Positions 7,903 through 16,009 are shown, counted from the stretch's first letter. The stretch: DNA of 37,271 bases from Lachnospiraceae bacterium (GCA_024698865.1 JAILQS010000095.1:1-37271); one strand, 5' to 3'. Translations and numbers: made by a program. The notes: a model not told the origin generated them from the sequence alone.

Positions 7903-9507
7903 ATGAAAGAAGAACTATGGTTTGATAAATACAGGATTTTGGGGCGCTTAGGCAAGGGGAGCAGTGGAGAAGTATTTTTGGCAGAGCATACAGGCCTTAA
8001 GTCCAAACGTGCCATCAAAAGGATACCGGCATCCAGGGAGGGGCACATAGGATTTCAAAATGAAACTGCAATTCTAAAAAACTTTCGGCATCCTTATATA
8101 CCGACGATTTTTGATATAGAAGAGGACAACGAGTATCTTTATATCATCGAGGAGTATATTGAGGGAATGTCAATCAGAGAGATTCTTAAGAATGAGAATC
8201 TGGAGACAGATTTATTCTATACAATCACAATTCAGTTGTGTGATGTACTAGCTACATTGCATTCTACAGACAATCCAATTATATATTTAGATTTAAAACC
8301 GGATAATGTAATACTTGAGGGAACGGGAAGTATAAAGCTTGTCGATTTCGGCGCGGCTGTATTTCGGGCAAAGGCAAAGGAAAGAGAACTGTCTTTTGGC
8401 ACACCGGGGTTTGCGGCACCGGAACAGTTTTTGATGGGACGATTGGATGAGCGAAGCGACGTCTATGGCATAGGATGCCTGATGTATTATATGCTGACCG
8501 GACAGGAGTATGAAAGAGATGAATGTGAGGAGCCGGCGGTATCAGAGGGATTAAAAGAAGTCCTCCGCATATGTTTGAAAGAACACCCATCTGAAAGATT
8601 TGCAACCATAAAAGAAGTAAAAGACGAATTATCCAAATGTAAACAATCTGAGCATAATCAGATTTCATCTTACCGCATAGCAGTTGCCGGCAGACAGAAG
8701 GGGATCGGAGTAAGCTTTCTTGCCCTGATGGTTACAAGATATCTGAATGAACAGGGACAAAGAGCTTTGTATGTAGAAACCGACAGTAGCGAGGTGACTG
8801 CGGCACTAAAAGAAAGAAAGACACAAGAAAAGGCAGTTATGTTATGGGGCAGCAGTTTCTGTAATGTAAAAACAATACGACGACTGTTTCCGGCAGTCAG
8901 GGGAGAATATCCTTTCATAGAAGACAAATACCCACAATATCATTGTAAGGTATATGACCTGGGGCAGATATCCCGCGAACAATTAACTGCAAATGGCAAA
9001 TGGGACAGAATTCTCTATATAGAAGGCGGTAAGCCTTGGGCTATAGAGCAGTCGAAGCACACACATTTGGGACAGTTGCAGGAAAAGATACATATTTTGA
9101 CGCCCTTTTTTGAATATGGAAGGGAGAACCAACCGGGCGCCATACCTTTTGAAAGGGGATTATTTCTCAACAAAAAGCCGGAACGTTTTTACCGGTTTCT
9201 TGGCAATGTGATACCTACGGCGTTACCTAAGGTGACGCCAATGCCGGTAGAAGCAAAAGCCGTCAGACAAGAGGATGTTGATATACGTGAAAAAAGAGAT
9301 AAAACGAAGAATCGCTGTATTGGGAATTCAGCCCGGCGTGGGAACTACCCACACCGCCATACTGATGGCAGAATATTTGAGAGAACAGTGGGGTCAAAAT
9401 GTTGCACTTCGGGAGAGAAACCGTCATGGAGATTTCGAAAGAATTTTATCCGGCTACCCTTTTCGAAAAAAGGGGAGACGAACCATTCACGGGGTAGACT
9501 ACTATAG
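7903..9507 (+). CDS. Ser/Thr protein kinase fused to a degenerate P-loop ATPase-like domain
   Basis: Residues 1 to about 250 are a Hanks-type kinase: glycine loop LGKGSSGEV, AIKRI lysine, FQNETAIL glutamate, catalytic loop YLDLKPDN (D130, N135; the usual HRD is YLD), DFG at 148-150, then APEQF and DVYGIGCLMYYMLTG. Residues 257-440 resemble a MinD/CpaE-like fold, with RIAVAGRQKGIGVSFLALM where a Walker A would be but lacking the P-loop lysine. There is no transmembrane helix or PASTA repeat, so it should be cytosolic. After about residue 460 the frame reads Arg/His/Cys-rich, atypical protein and overlaps the next gene by over 200 bases; the natural C-terminus is probably near 9290, or a frameshift is present. 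AAAGGAG precedes ATG 7903 at a short spacing. Confidence 0.85.
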   Translation: MKEELWFDKYRILGRLGKGSSGEVFLAEHTGLKSKRAIKRIPASREGHIGFQNETAILKNFRHPYIPTIFDIEEDNEYLYIIEEYIEGMSIREILKNENLETDLFYTITIQLCDVLATLHSTDNPIIYLDLKPDNVILEGTGSIKLVDFGAAVFRAKAKERELSFGTPGFAAPEQFLMGRLDERSDVYGIGCLMYYMLTGQEYERDECEEPAVSEGLKEVLRICLKEHPSERFATIKEVKDELSKCKQSEHNQISSYRIAVAGRQKGIGVSFLALMVTRYLNEQGQRALYVETDSSEVTAALKERKTQEKAVMLWGSSFCNVKTIRRLFPAVRGEYPFIEDKYPQYHCKVYDLGQISREQLTANGKWDRILYIEGGKPWAIEQSKHTHLGQLQEKIHILTPFFEYGRENQPGAIPFERGLFLNKKPERFYRFLGNVIPTALPKVTPMPVEAKAVRQEDVDIREKRDKTKNRCIGNSARRGNYPHRHTDGRIFERTVGSKCCTSGEKPSWRFRKNFIRLPFSKKGETNHSRGRLL

Positions 9508-9871
9508 TTACTCCGACAAAGCAAAAGAGCTTTTACATTACAACTATGAAGTTATGGATTATGGCAGCAGTATAACCAGATGCCTGGAAGAATTTCAGAA
9601 TTGCGAGATTCAGCTAGTGGTTGGAAGTCTCTCGCCCTGGAGCCGGGAAAGGACAGAGAATTTTCTCAGATTTCAAAAGAGCGGGGAAACCAAAGGACGC
9701 AGAGTGTATCTGATGACGTTTGGCGAACCGTGTCTTGTTGGACGGATGAGGAGAAGATTTGGAGTGGATATTTACGCTATGCCTTACCAGGACCTGAGAC
9801 AGCCATTGGCGGAAGAAACCGCGCACATATTTGAAAGCATTATAACTAAGGACAGGAGGAATATTGTTTAG
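9287..9871 (+). CDS. P-loop (MinD/CpaE/TadZ-like) ATPase-related protein
   Basis: About 194 residues, beginning KKEIKRRIAVLGIQPGVGTTHTAI, a variant P-loop (PGVGTTH) like that of CpaE/TadZ-type proteins associated with Tad/Flp pili; the canonical GKT lysine is missing. A later VVGSLSPWSRERTENFL segment and a C-terminal amphipathic tail complete a small Rossmann-like domain. GTG 9287 has AGAGGA upstream at 11-nt spacing; ATG 9275 in the same frame abuts that site and is less likely. It resembles the second half of the kinase protein in layout, so the two may be related domains or one interrupted fusion. The stop overlaps the next start by 8 bases, implying translational coupling. Confidence 0.7.
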   Translation: MKKEIKRRIAVLGIQPGVGTTHTAILMAEYLREQWGQNVALRERNRHGDFERILSGYPFRKKGRRTIHGVDYYSYSDKAKELLHYNYEVMDYGSSITRCLEEFQNCEIQLVVGSLSPWSRERTENFLRFQKSGETKGRRVYLMTFGEPCLVGRMRRRFGVDIYAMPYQDLRQPLAEETAHIFESIITKDRRNIV

Positions 9872-10784
9872 AAAAAAGAAACAACAGATGTTGAAGTATG
9901 GAGTTCTCTTTGTACTTCTGATTGTTGCAGCAGGATGTGGGTTTTTCTTATTCAGAAAATATCAGAATAACCGAATGATAAAACAACTGGAGGATTCTTT
10001 GGGGCAAAGCGTGAGTTATCGGCTCAAAAGAGATATGAAGGCAGACGAGATAATTTCGGAAGCCGATATTGAAGAAGACCAAAGCCATACATCAGAAGAA
10101 GTTGGTATGGTACCGGTCGGACCGGAAGATATCATAGGTCGCAAGTTGCGATACTCCTGCCAGAAAGGAAGGCAGATTACACAGGCGATGCTTTATGAAG
10201 AAAATGAGGTGGAAGGGGACGTCAGAGTGCAGGGATTTGAATATATACAGTTTCAGTCCCGACTGCAACCCGGAGACTACATAGATGTCCGGATTTCGTT
10301 CGCTAATGGCGCGGATCTGGTACTACTGGCGAAAAAGAAAGTGGTTGACATCGAGGAACAGTTGTTGTGGATGAATGTAACAGAGGAAGAGATTTTACGA
10401 TTGTCCAGTGCGGTTGTCGATAGTTTTGTGAATTCCGGAAGTAAAATATATGCGATTGCTTATGTTTCAGAAAACCAGCCGGAGGCAATTGTGAATTATA
10501 AGGTAAATGAAGTTGTAGAAAAACTCATGAAGGATGATCCCAATATACTTACCAAAGCAAAGAATGTAGCCGCCTGGAAGGCTTGGGACAGCTACCGCAA
10601 TGATAACAGTGTAGGAGAACAACTACCGTCAGAAGAGCAACAGGATGACTTTTTTGAGGAAACAGAACGTGAAGAACAAAAGTCACCTGCTTGGCCTAAT
10701 TCGAAAGAAGACTCCGGAGATGAGGAGGTATCGGACGAAGATGCAATCTATCCGGAGGACGAAGATATTACCTATTACGATTAA
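9864..10784 (+). CDS. SAF-domain (CpaB/RcpC-like) membrane protein
   Basis: Protein of 306 residues with one N-terminal transmembrane helix (about 10-28), then an extracytoplasmic region. Residues about 50-115 look like a SAF domain (MKADEIISEADIE...GRKLRYSCQKGRQITQAML) and the following part (LQPGDYIDVRISFANGADLVLL) matches the RcpC/CpaB pattern of Tad pilus assembly proteins. The C-terminal 80 residues are acidic and low complexity. The start is TTG 9864 with AGGAGGA four bases upstream. CpaB normally works with the secretin and TadA/B/C, none of which are nearby, so a role in a complete pilus cannot be claimed from this window. Confidence 0.75.
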   Translation: MFRKKKQQMLKYGVLFVLLIVAAGCGFFLFRKYQNNRMIKQLEDSLGQSVSYRLKRDMKADEIISEADIEEDQSHTSEEVGMVPVGPEDIIGRKLRYSCQKGRQITQAMLYEENEVEGDVRVQGFEYIQFQSRLQPGDYIDVRISFANGADLVLLAKKKVVDIEEQLLWMNVTEEEILRLSSAVVDSFVNSGSKIYAIAYVSENQPEAIVNYKVNEVVEKLMKDDPNILTKAKNVAAWKAWDSYRNDNSVGEQLPSEEQQDDFFEETEREEQKSPAWPNSKEDSGDEEVSDEDAIYPEDEDITYYD

Positions 10785-10940
10785 GGAAGAGGAGCGTCTC
10801 ACAAGTGCACTTCCGCGATAGGTAGGAAGGAGGATTAGTAGCCGTCAATTTATAATCTTAAAATCAGAAAACGTAATTAATAATTATATTTCCCAACACC
10901 ATAAAGACCACAGTACCTCTTAGATATATTTTTAAGGATA

Positions 10941-10969
10941 TTGTGGTCTTGAACTATATATGGTATAAT
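10941..10969 (+). promoter_or_regulatory. Candidate promoter with overlapping inverted repeat
   Basis: TTGTGG (10941-10946) and TATAAT (10964-10969) are 17 bases apart, upstream of the membrane protein gene at 11023. The -35 lies in the right arm of an AAGACCACA...TGTGGTCTT inverted repeat (about 10905-10950), which may be a weak terminator for the preceding operon or an operator. Confidence 0.55.
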
Positions 10970-11022
10970 CGGTAATGGAAAAGTGGAATATATAGTTTCA
11001 GAGACAATTGGATGAGGGGTCT

Positions 11023-11697
11023 ATGATGGATAACGTGTTGATGAGACAGTTAAAAAGAGTGGATAAGAGCATCAAAGCCAGACGCATGGGGGTCGTATCT
11101 ATGCTTCTGTTGGTATTTGTTGCCCTTTTTTTACTTGTGTTTGATGGGGTTCAGAATCCATTCTGGGTAATCAGAAGTGATTCGCCGCGACAGATAATCT
11201 CGGCTTTTCGAAATGGTGCAGATTATGTGCATGTAGATGGAATGGATCTGTATTATAGTGGATATTATAAAAAAGATGATACAAAAGGGATGTATTACAA
11301 TGGTTATACGTTCCAGATGGGTGGCGAAGAATTTTTTGTATTCCTGCCTTCCGAGGTAGAAGGGAGCATCGGACAGCCAAAGGATATTGTAGAGAACATT
11401 TCTTTTATTGGCACGATGTCTACAGATGAACAGTTGTTTGAAGAGGTGGCAAAAGACTACGGACTGTCTCCGGACAAATTTAAAAAAGTGTATGGTATGT
11501 CCGGTATTGTAGTGCAGCAGGCCGACGTGCGCTGGAGACAGACGTTTATTCTGTGGACGGCTTTACTGACGATTGTGCTGGTATTTATGGGATATCAGTT
11601 ATTTGTGTTGGTCGGACTTTTGAGATACAGAAGAGGTCTTCTTGGAGGGAAAGAAGAGGAATTAGCAAAAGGATATCGTCAGATCTCGAACGGATGA
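11023..11697 (+). CDS. Two-pass membrane protein of unknown function
   Basis: About 224 residues with a basic N-terminus, a first transmembrane helix (VVSMLLLVFVALFLLVF) and a second near the C-terminus (ILWTALLTIVLVFMGYQLFVLVGLL), flanking an extracytoplasmic domain of roughly 125 residues rich in Tyr, Asp and Gly. I recognise no family with confidence. GAGG sits five bases before ATG 11023; ATG 11026 and an upstream TTG 11008 are alternatives. The stop codon overlaps a possible ATG of the next frame (ATGA at 11694), so it is probably translated with the GH18-type protein that follows and may assist its function at the cell surface. Confidence 0.75.
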   Translation: MMDNVLMRQLKRVDKSIKARRMGVVSMLLLVFVALFLLVFDGVQNPFWVIRSDSPRQIISAFRNGADYVHVDGMDLYYSGYYKKDDTKGMYYNGYTFQMGGEEFFVFLPSEVEGSIGQPKDIVENISFIGTMSTDEQLFEEVAKDYGLSPDKFKKVYGMSGIVVQQADVRWRQTFILWTALLTIVLVFMGYQLFVLVGLLRYRRGLLGGKEEELAKGYRQISNG

Positions 11698-11711
11698 AAG
11701 GAAATGAGAGC

Positions 11712-13676
11712 ATGGACAAGAATAATAAAGACACGAAAAGCGGATTCTTAGATCTGGATAAAATGTTGGATGAAGTGAGCAATGAGCTGGACGAAATCGG
11801 CAGTGAATTGGACGACTACGGCGACGAGAAAGACAAAAGTGATAAGACAGTAGAAGCAGGCAAAGGCAAAGACAGGACTTCGGTTACACCAGGGGCTTCC
11901 AGGAAAGATGCCGTTCAAGGCGCGAAGACAACAAGAGGGACGCATAATAAACAATCCGGTCCGGCAATTACCAACAAACAAAAGAAAGTATACGGAATAT
12001 TTGCACTGGCAGTAATTGCGATTATTGCATTGGCAGTAGTAATTGAGCATTTTACGCCAAGCAAAGAGCATATGGCATTGAGTGAGTATTTTCCAAAGGT
12101 AACACAGGACGAGATGCTGGTTATCATGCAGGATAAGCTTTCCAAAGAGCAGGGAATTTACATGGACGGCAAGCCATACATTTCTTATGAACTGCTTACT
12201 GAGAAGATTAACAAACGTTTTTATTTTGACAGCATAGAGAACCAGTTATTATACACAACGGCAACAGAGGAAATCAGCGCTGCAGTAGACAGCAAAGAGT
12301 ACTATACCAATAAGAGCAAGAGCACGGTAGATTATAATATAGTACATTTGAACGGGGATAAAGTATATGTTGCACTGGACTATGTAAAACAATATACGGC
12401 GCTGGATTATCAATTTTTTGAAGATCCGAATCGTGTAGTTATCAAATACAAATTTAATACACCGATTCATTTAAGAACAGCGAAGAAAGAAGCGGCAGTT
12501 CGATATGAACCAAATATCAAGAGTCCGATTTTGTATGATTTGCAACCGAAGGAAGAGATTCTTTGCTTCGACGGGAAAGACGAGGGCACCAAAGGATTTA
12601 TCAAGGTAATGACGGAGAGCGGTATTACCGGATACGCAAAAGTAAACCGCTTGAACGATTCGGTTGAGACAGAATATACAACGGATTTTGTGCCGCAGGA
12701 GTATAGTCATATTTCCAAAGATTTTGAGATTAATATGGCATTCCACCAGGTAACAAACCGTGATGCCAATGATAACCTGATAAATATGCTGGAAAAGACC
12801 AAAGGCGTAAATGTAGTAGCGCCGACCTGGTTCACACTTGCAGAAAGTGATGGAAGTATCGCTTCACTTGCCAGTGAAAATTACGTAGAAAGAGCACACA
12901 AAGCAGGCGTGGAAGTCTGGGCAGTGGTGAAGGATTTTGATACAGAAGTGGACCCGGCACCGTTGTTAAAGGCAACCACGAGCCGCCAAAAGCTCGTAAA
13001 GGAATTGACAGCGACGGCAATTCAGTATGATCTGGACGGCATTAATGTAGATTTTGAAAAAGTCAGAGAAGAGGATGTGGAAGCATATCTGGAATTTATC
13101 CGCGAGCTTTCCATCAAATGCAGAGGCAACGGATTGGTGCTTTCTATAGATAACTATGTACCAAGCGACTATACGAATTATTTTGACAGAGAAGAACAGG
13201 CAGCGGTTGCCGATTATGTGGTAACGATGGCATATGATGAGCATACTTCCGGAGATGAGGAAGCGGGCTCCGTATCGTCTCTTAGTTTTGTAAAGCAGGC
13301 ACTGGAGGATCTCGAGGGACAGATTCCGGCGACACAGAGCATTATTGCAATTCCGTTCTACACAAGACTGTGGAAGGAAGAGGATGGAGACAACGGCGGA
13401 GTGTCTGTAAGCAGCGAAGCATATGGAATGGAAAATGCAGCAAAGGTATTGGAATCCAATGAAGTAAAGACCGTATGGCTCAAGGATATGGGACAGTACT
13501 ACGGTGAATACGATGCGGACGGAGCAACCTACCGTATGTGGTTAGAGGATGTAACGTCTTTGGAAGAAAAACTAAAAGAAATCAAGGCAAAGAAAGTAGC
13601 CGGAATTGCAGAATGGCGACTTGGCCTGGAAACAGAAGAAGCTTGGAGCGTTATCCAAAAATATTTCAACAATTAA
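11712..13676 (+). CDS. Membrane-anchored SH3b / GH18-type glycoside hydrolase
   Basis: Protein of 654 residues. An acidic, low-complexity cytosolic N-terminus (about 1-90) leads to a single membrane helix (VYGIFALAVIAIIALAVVI) and a long outer part. First comes a stalk-like domain (about 150-255; DGKPYISYELLTEKI), then an SH3b domain (about 260-325; HLRTAKKEAAVRYEP), then a GH18 chitinase-like barrel (about 335-650) with the catalytic motif L-D442-G-I-N-V-D447-F-E449. This architecture resembles YaaH/SleL-like and SH3-GH18 cell-wall enzymes, so the likely substrate is peptidoglycan or another GlcNAc polymer. ATG 11712 is preceded by AAAGGA; the in-frame ATG 11694 overlaps the previous stop but lacks a ribosome site. 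Confidence 0.88.
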   Translation: MDKNNKDTKSGFLDLDKMLDEVSNELDEIGSELDDYGDEKDKSDKTVEAGKGKDRTSVTPGASRKDAVQGAKTTRGTHNKQSGPAITNKQKKVYGIFALAVIAIIALAVVIEHFTPSKEHMALSEYFPKVTQDEMLVIMQDKLSKEQGIYMDGKPYISYELLTEKINKRFYFDSIENQLLYTTATEEISAAVDSKEYYTNKSKSTVDYNIVHLNGDKVYVALDYVKQYTALDYQFFEDPNRVVIKYKFNTPIHLRTAKKEAAVRYEPNIKSPILYDLQPKEEILCFDGKDEGTKGFIKVMTESGITGYAKVNRLNDSVETEYTTDFVPQEYSHISKDFEINMAFHQVTNRDANDNLINMLEKTKGVNVVAPTWFTLAESDGSIASLASENYVERAHKAGVEVWAVVKDFDTEVDPAPLLKATTSRQKLVKELTATAIQYDLDGINVDFEKVREEDVEAYLEFIRELSIKCRGNGLVLSIDNYVPSDYTNYFDREEQAAVADYVVTMAYDEHTSGDEEAGSVSSLSFVKQALEDLEGQIPATQSIIAIPFYTRLWKEEDGDNGGVSVSSEAYGMENAAKVLESNEVKTVWLKDMGQYYGEYDADGATYRMWLEDVTSLEEKLKEIKAKKVAGIAEWRLGLETEEAWSVIQKYFNN

Positions 13677-13692
13677 ACAAACGAAGAATAGA

Positions 13693-13752
13693 ATTGACTC
13701 TCATATAATAAACTGATAGAAAAATGGCTATCGATATCGTATGAGAGTCAAT
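13693..13752 (+). promoter_or_regulatory. 13-bp perfect inverted repeat enclosing the amidase start codon
   Basis: ATTGACTCTCATA (13693-13705) is exactly complementary to TATGAGAGTCAAT (13740-13752). The right arm contains the ATG at 13741. A smaller GATAG/CTATC hairpin (13715-13719 with 13728-13732) sits inside the 34-base loop. There is no Shine-Dalgarno sequence before the ATG. TTGACT in the left arm and TATAAT at 13704-13709 could also be promoter elements. It could act as a start-codon-hiding RNA hairpin or as a DNA operator. Confidence 0.7.
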
Positions 13753-14451
13753 CTTAAAAAGATGGGATTTGCACTGTTAATATGGTTCGTTGCGGTATTT
13801 TTGATTCGACAGTTGATGCTTGAAACGATAGGAACCATGTTTACAAATGTGCATACAGAGAAAAACGCGAAGGGTGTAGACGTTGTAATTGATCCGGGAC
13901 ACGGTGGATTTGACCCGGGCAAAGTAGGGATACATAACGAATTGGAGAAGGACATTAACCTTGCCATAGCAAAGAAACTAAAGACAGAGCTTAACAAGGC
14001 GGGGCTTACATCCGTTCTCACAAGAAAAGATGATCACGCATTATCAGATGCCAATGGAAACAGCGGAAAGAGTGCGGACATGAGAGGAAGAGTGGAGATA
14101 ATCAACAAGGAATGTCCGCAGATTGCCATCAGCATACACCAAAACAGTTTTGAGGGTGGAAAAGCGTACGGGGCGCAGGTATTTTACTACATGAATTCCC
14201 CTAAAAGCATGCAGCTGGCAACAAAGCTACAGGAAGCTTTGCGGGACGGCATTCCCAATGGCAATCACAGAGAGGCCAAAGGGAACGGAGACTACTACAT
14301 ACTCACGAAGACCACGCGCCCGACGGTAATTGTGGAATGTGGCTTTTTATCCGACCCGGACGAGTCAATCTGGCTTTCTCAAAGTGATTATCAAAAGAGA
14401 ATAGCAAGGTGTATCTGTGAGGGCGTAAAAAATTATTTGGAATCACAATAG
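13741..14451 (+). CDS. cwlD: CwlD-like N-acetylmuramoyl-L-alanine amidase
   Basis: Protein of 236 residues with an N-terminal membrane anchor (about 8-26) and an Amidase_3 zinc domain. Zinc and catalytic motifs are DPGHGGFDPG, the Glu in NELEKDINLAIAKKL, SIHQNSF and VIVECGFLSDPDE. Size, anchor and the DPGHGGFDPGKVG sequence match CwlD, which in spore formers makes muramic delta-lactam in cortex peptidoglycan; relatives also occur in organisms with no known spores, so that role is inferred. ATG 13741 lacks a ribosome-binding site and lies inside a perfect inverted repeat. ATG 13762 (MGFALLIW) is the only nearby alternative and has no better site. Confidence 0.87.
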   Translation: MRVNLKKMGFALLIWFVAVFLIRQLMLETIGTMFTNVHTEKNAKGVDVVIDPGHGGFDPGKVGIHNELEKDINLAIAKKLKTELNKAGLTSVLTRKDDHALSDANGNSGKSADMRGRVEIINKECPQIAISIHQNSFEGGKAYGAQVFYYMNSPKSMQLATKLQEALRDGIPNGNHREAKGNGDYYILTKTTRPTVIVECGFLSDPDESIWLSQSDYQKRIARCICEGVKNYLESQ

Positions 14452-14464
14452 AAAGAGTGTTATA

Positions 14465-15532
14465 ATGTTCACCATGAATACGAAGATCATAACCCTAAAT
14501 GAAAAAGAATTAAAAGAAGAACAGTTTACAGAGGCTGCCGCTATATTACAGGCGGGGGGCCTGGTTGCGTTTCCTACAGAGACGGTATACGGTCTTGGTG
14601 GAGACGGTTTAAGAGAAGATGCGGCGCGGAAAATATATGCCGCCAAAGGACGACCATCAGACAATCCTTTGATTATACATATAGCAGATACAAAGCGGCT
14701 TGCGGTGCTTACAAAAGAAGTGCCGGAAGCAGCGAAGAAACTTGCAGAAGCATTTTGGCCGGGACCGCTTACGATGATTTTTGAGAAAGCCACCGTAGTT
14801 CCAAAGGGAACAACAGGAGGACTTGATACAGTTGCAATCCGAATGCCGGAGCATGCGATTGCACGAAAACTCATACAGGTGTCGGGAGTGGATATTGCAG
14901 CACCAAGTGCCAATGCGTCCGGAAGACCAAGTCCTACATTGGCAAAGCATGTAATTGAAGATCTGGATGGAAAGATTGACATGATTATAGACGGAGGAGC
15001 GGTAGGAATCGGACTGGAGTCAACAATTGTCGATATGACAGGGGAGATTCCAACGATACTGCGTCCCGGTTTTATTACAAAAGAAATGCTTCAGGCAGTT
15101 GTCGGAGAGGTTAAGATAGATCCGGCAATCCTCGAAAAACCGTCTGCCGATTTAAAACCAAAGGCACCGGGAATGAAATACAAACACTATGCGCCAAAAG
15201 CGGATTTGCACATCTATGAGGGAGATTTGCAAAAGGTAGTGTCTAAGATAAAAGAATTAACGAAAAAGAATCTGGAAGCGGGAAAACGCGTTGGAATTAT
15301 CGCGACAGAGGAGACCAGACATCTTTATTTGGAGGGAAATATTAAGGTGATTGGTTCAAGAGCGGCAGAAGAAACGATAGCGCACAGTATGTTTGCGGTT
15401 CTTCGTGAATTTGATGAAGAAGAAATGGATATCATATATTCAGAAAGCTTCACATCAGACAAGCTTGGAGCGGCGATAATGAATCGAATGTTGAAAGCTT
15501 CCGGTTATCAAATAGAAAATCTGGGGGACTAA
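14465..15532 (+). CDS. sua5: L-threonylcarbamoyladenylate synthase (Sua5/YwlC type)
   Basis: Catalyses formation of threonylcarbamoyl-AMP from threonine, bicarbonate and ATP, the first step of the t6A modification at position 37 of ANN-decoding tRNAs. Length 355 is that of the two-domain Sua5 form rather than short TsaC: an N-terminal YrdC domain (about 20-210) with FPTETVYGLGG, KGRPSDNPLIIHI, FWPGPLT and SANASGRPSPT, then a linker with GMKYKHYAPKA and a C-terminal Sua5 domain. ATG 14465 has GAAAGAG upstream; ATG 14474 is possible. It follows the amidase by 13 bases and precedes the phosphatase gene by 12, indicating one operon. Confidence 0.94.
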   Translation: MFTMNTKIITLNEKELKEEQFTEAAAILQAGGLVAFPTETVYGLGGDGLREDAARKIYAAKGRPSDNPLIIHIADTKRLAVLTKEVPEAAKKLAEAFWPGPLTMIFEKATVVPKGTTGGLDTVAIRMPEHAIARKLIQVSGVDIAAPSANASGRPSPTLAKHVIEDLDGKIDMIIDGGAVGIGLESTIVDMTGEIPTILRPGFITKEMLQAVVGEVKIDPAILEKPSADLKPKAPGMKYKHYAPKADLHIYEGDLQKVVSKIKELTKKNLEAGKRVGIIATEETRHLYLEGNIKVIGSRAAEETIAHSMFAVLREFDEEEMDIIYSESFTSDKLGAAIMNRMLKASGYQIENLGD

Positions 15533-15544
15533 AGGAGAAGATTT

Positions 15545-16009
15545 ATGAAACCATTTTTGGAGTATGACAAAATTATATTTGTCTGTCAGGGCAACACGTG
15601 TAGAAGCCCTATGGCAGAAGTTATATTTCGTCAATTATTGCCGGAATCACGACTGGAAGTAGAGTCCAGGGGACTGGTGGTATTGTTTCCGGAACCGGCC
15701 AATCCAAAGGCAGATCTGGTACTGAAAAATCATGATATGACAATAGAGAATCATCTGGCAGTACAACTTGAAGCATCAGATATTTCCGAGACAACACTGC
15801 TTATCACCATGACAGAAAGTCAGAAGCAGCTGATTATGTCGGATTATCAGACGGAAGATGTAGCTACCATCAAGGAGCTTGCAGAAGAAGTAGGAGATGT
15901 AATCGATCCCTACGGAGGAGACGTGGTAGATTATGAGAACTGTTATAATGATTTACTTCGTCTTATAAAGAAGATAATTATCAAAATCACACACAACGAG
16001 GAAGAATAA
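15545..16009 (+). CDS. Low-molecular-weight protein phosphatase (YwlE-like)
   Basis: Protein of 154 residues in the LMW protein-tyrosine-phosphatase fold. The CX5R phosphate loop is at the N-terminus (VCQGNTCRSPMAE) and the general-acid aspartate is in the DPYGGDV motif near the end. Adjacency to a Sua5/YwlC gene mirrors the B. subtilis ywlC-ywlE neighbourhood, where YwlE is a protein-arginine phosphatase with CTGNTCRS. Here the Thr reported to favour phosphoarginine is Gln, so Arg versus Tyr specificity is open. No McsB kinase gene is in the window. AAAGGAG precedes the ATG at good spacing. Confidence 0.88.
   Translation: MKPFLEYDKIIFVCQGNTCRSPMAEVIFRQLLPESRLEVESRGLVVLFPEPANPKADLVLKNHDMTIENHLAVQLEASDISETTLLITMTESQKQLIMSDYQTEDVATIKELAEEVGDVIDPYGGDVVDYENCYNDLLRLIKKIIIKITHNEEE

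Noticed and set aside
10803-10812. AAGTGCACTT palindrome after the SAF gene
   Set aside because: Only ten bases, with no neighbouring promoter or gene start to give it meaning; likely chance.
11553-11711. Upstream extension of the GH18-type protein frame
   Set aside because: It overlaps the preceding membrane protein gene, reads as unlike protein, and lacks a ribosome site; ATG 11712 is better.
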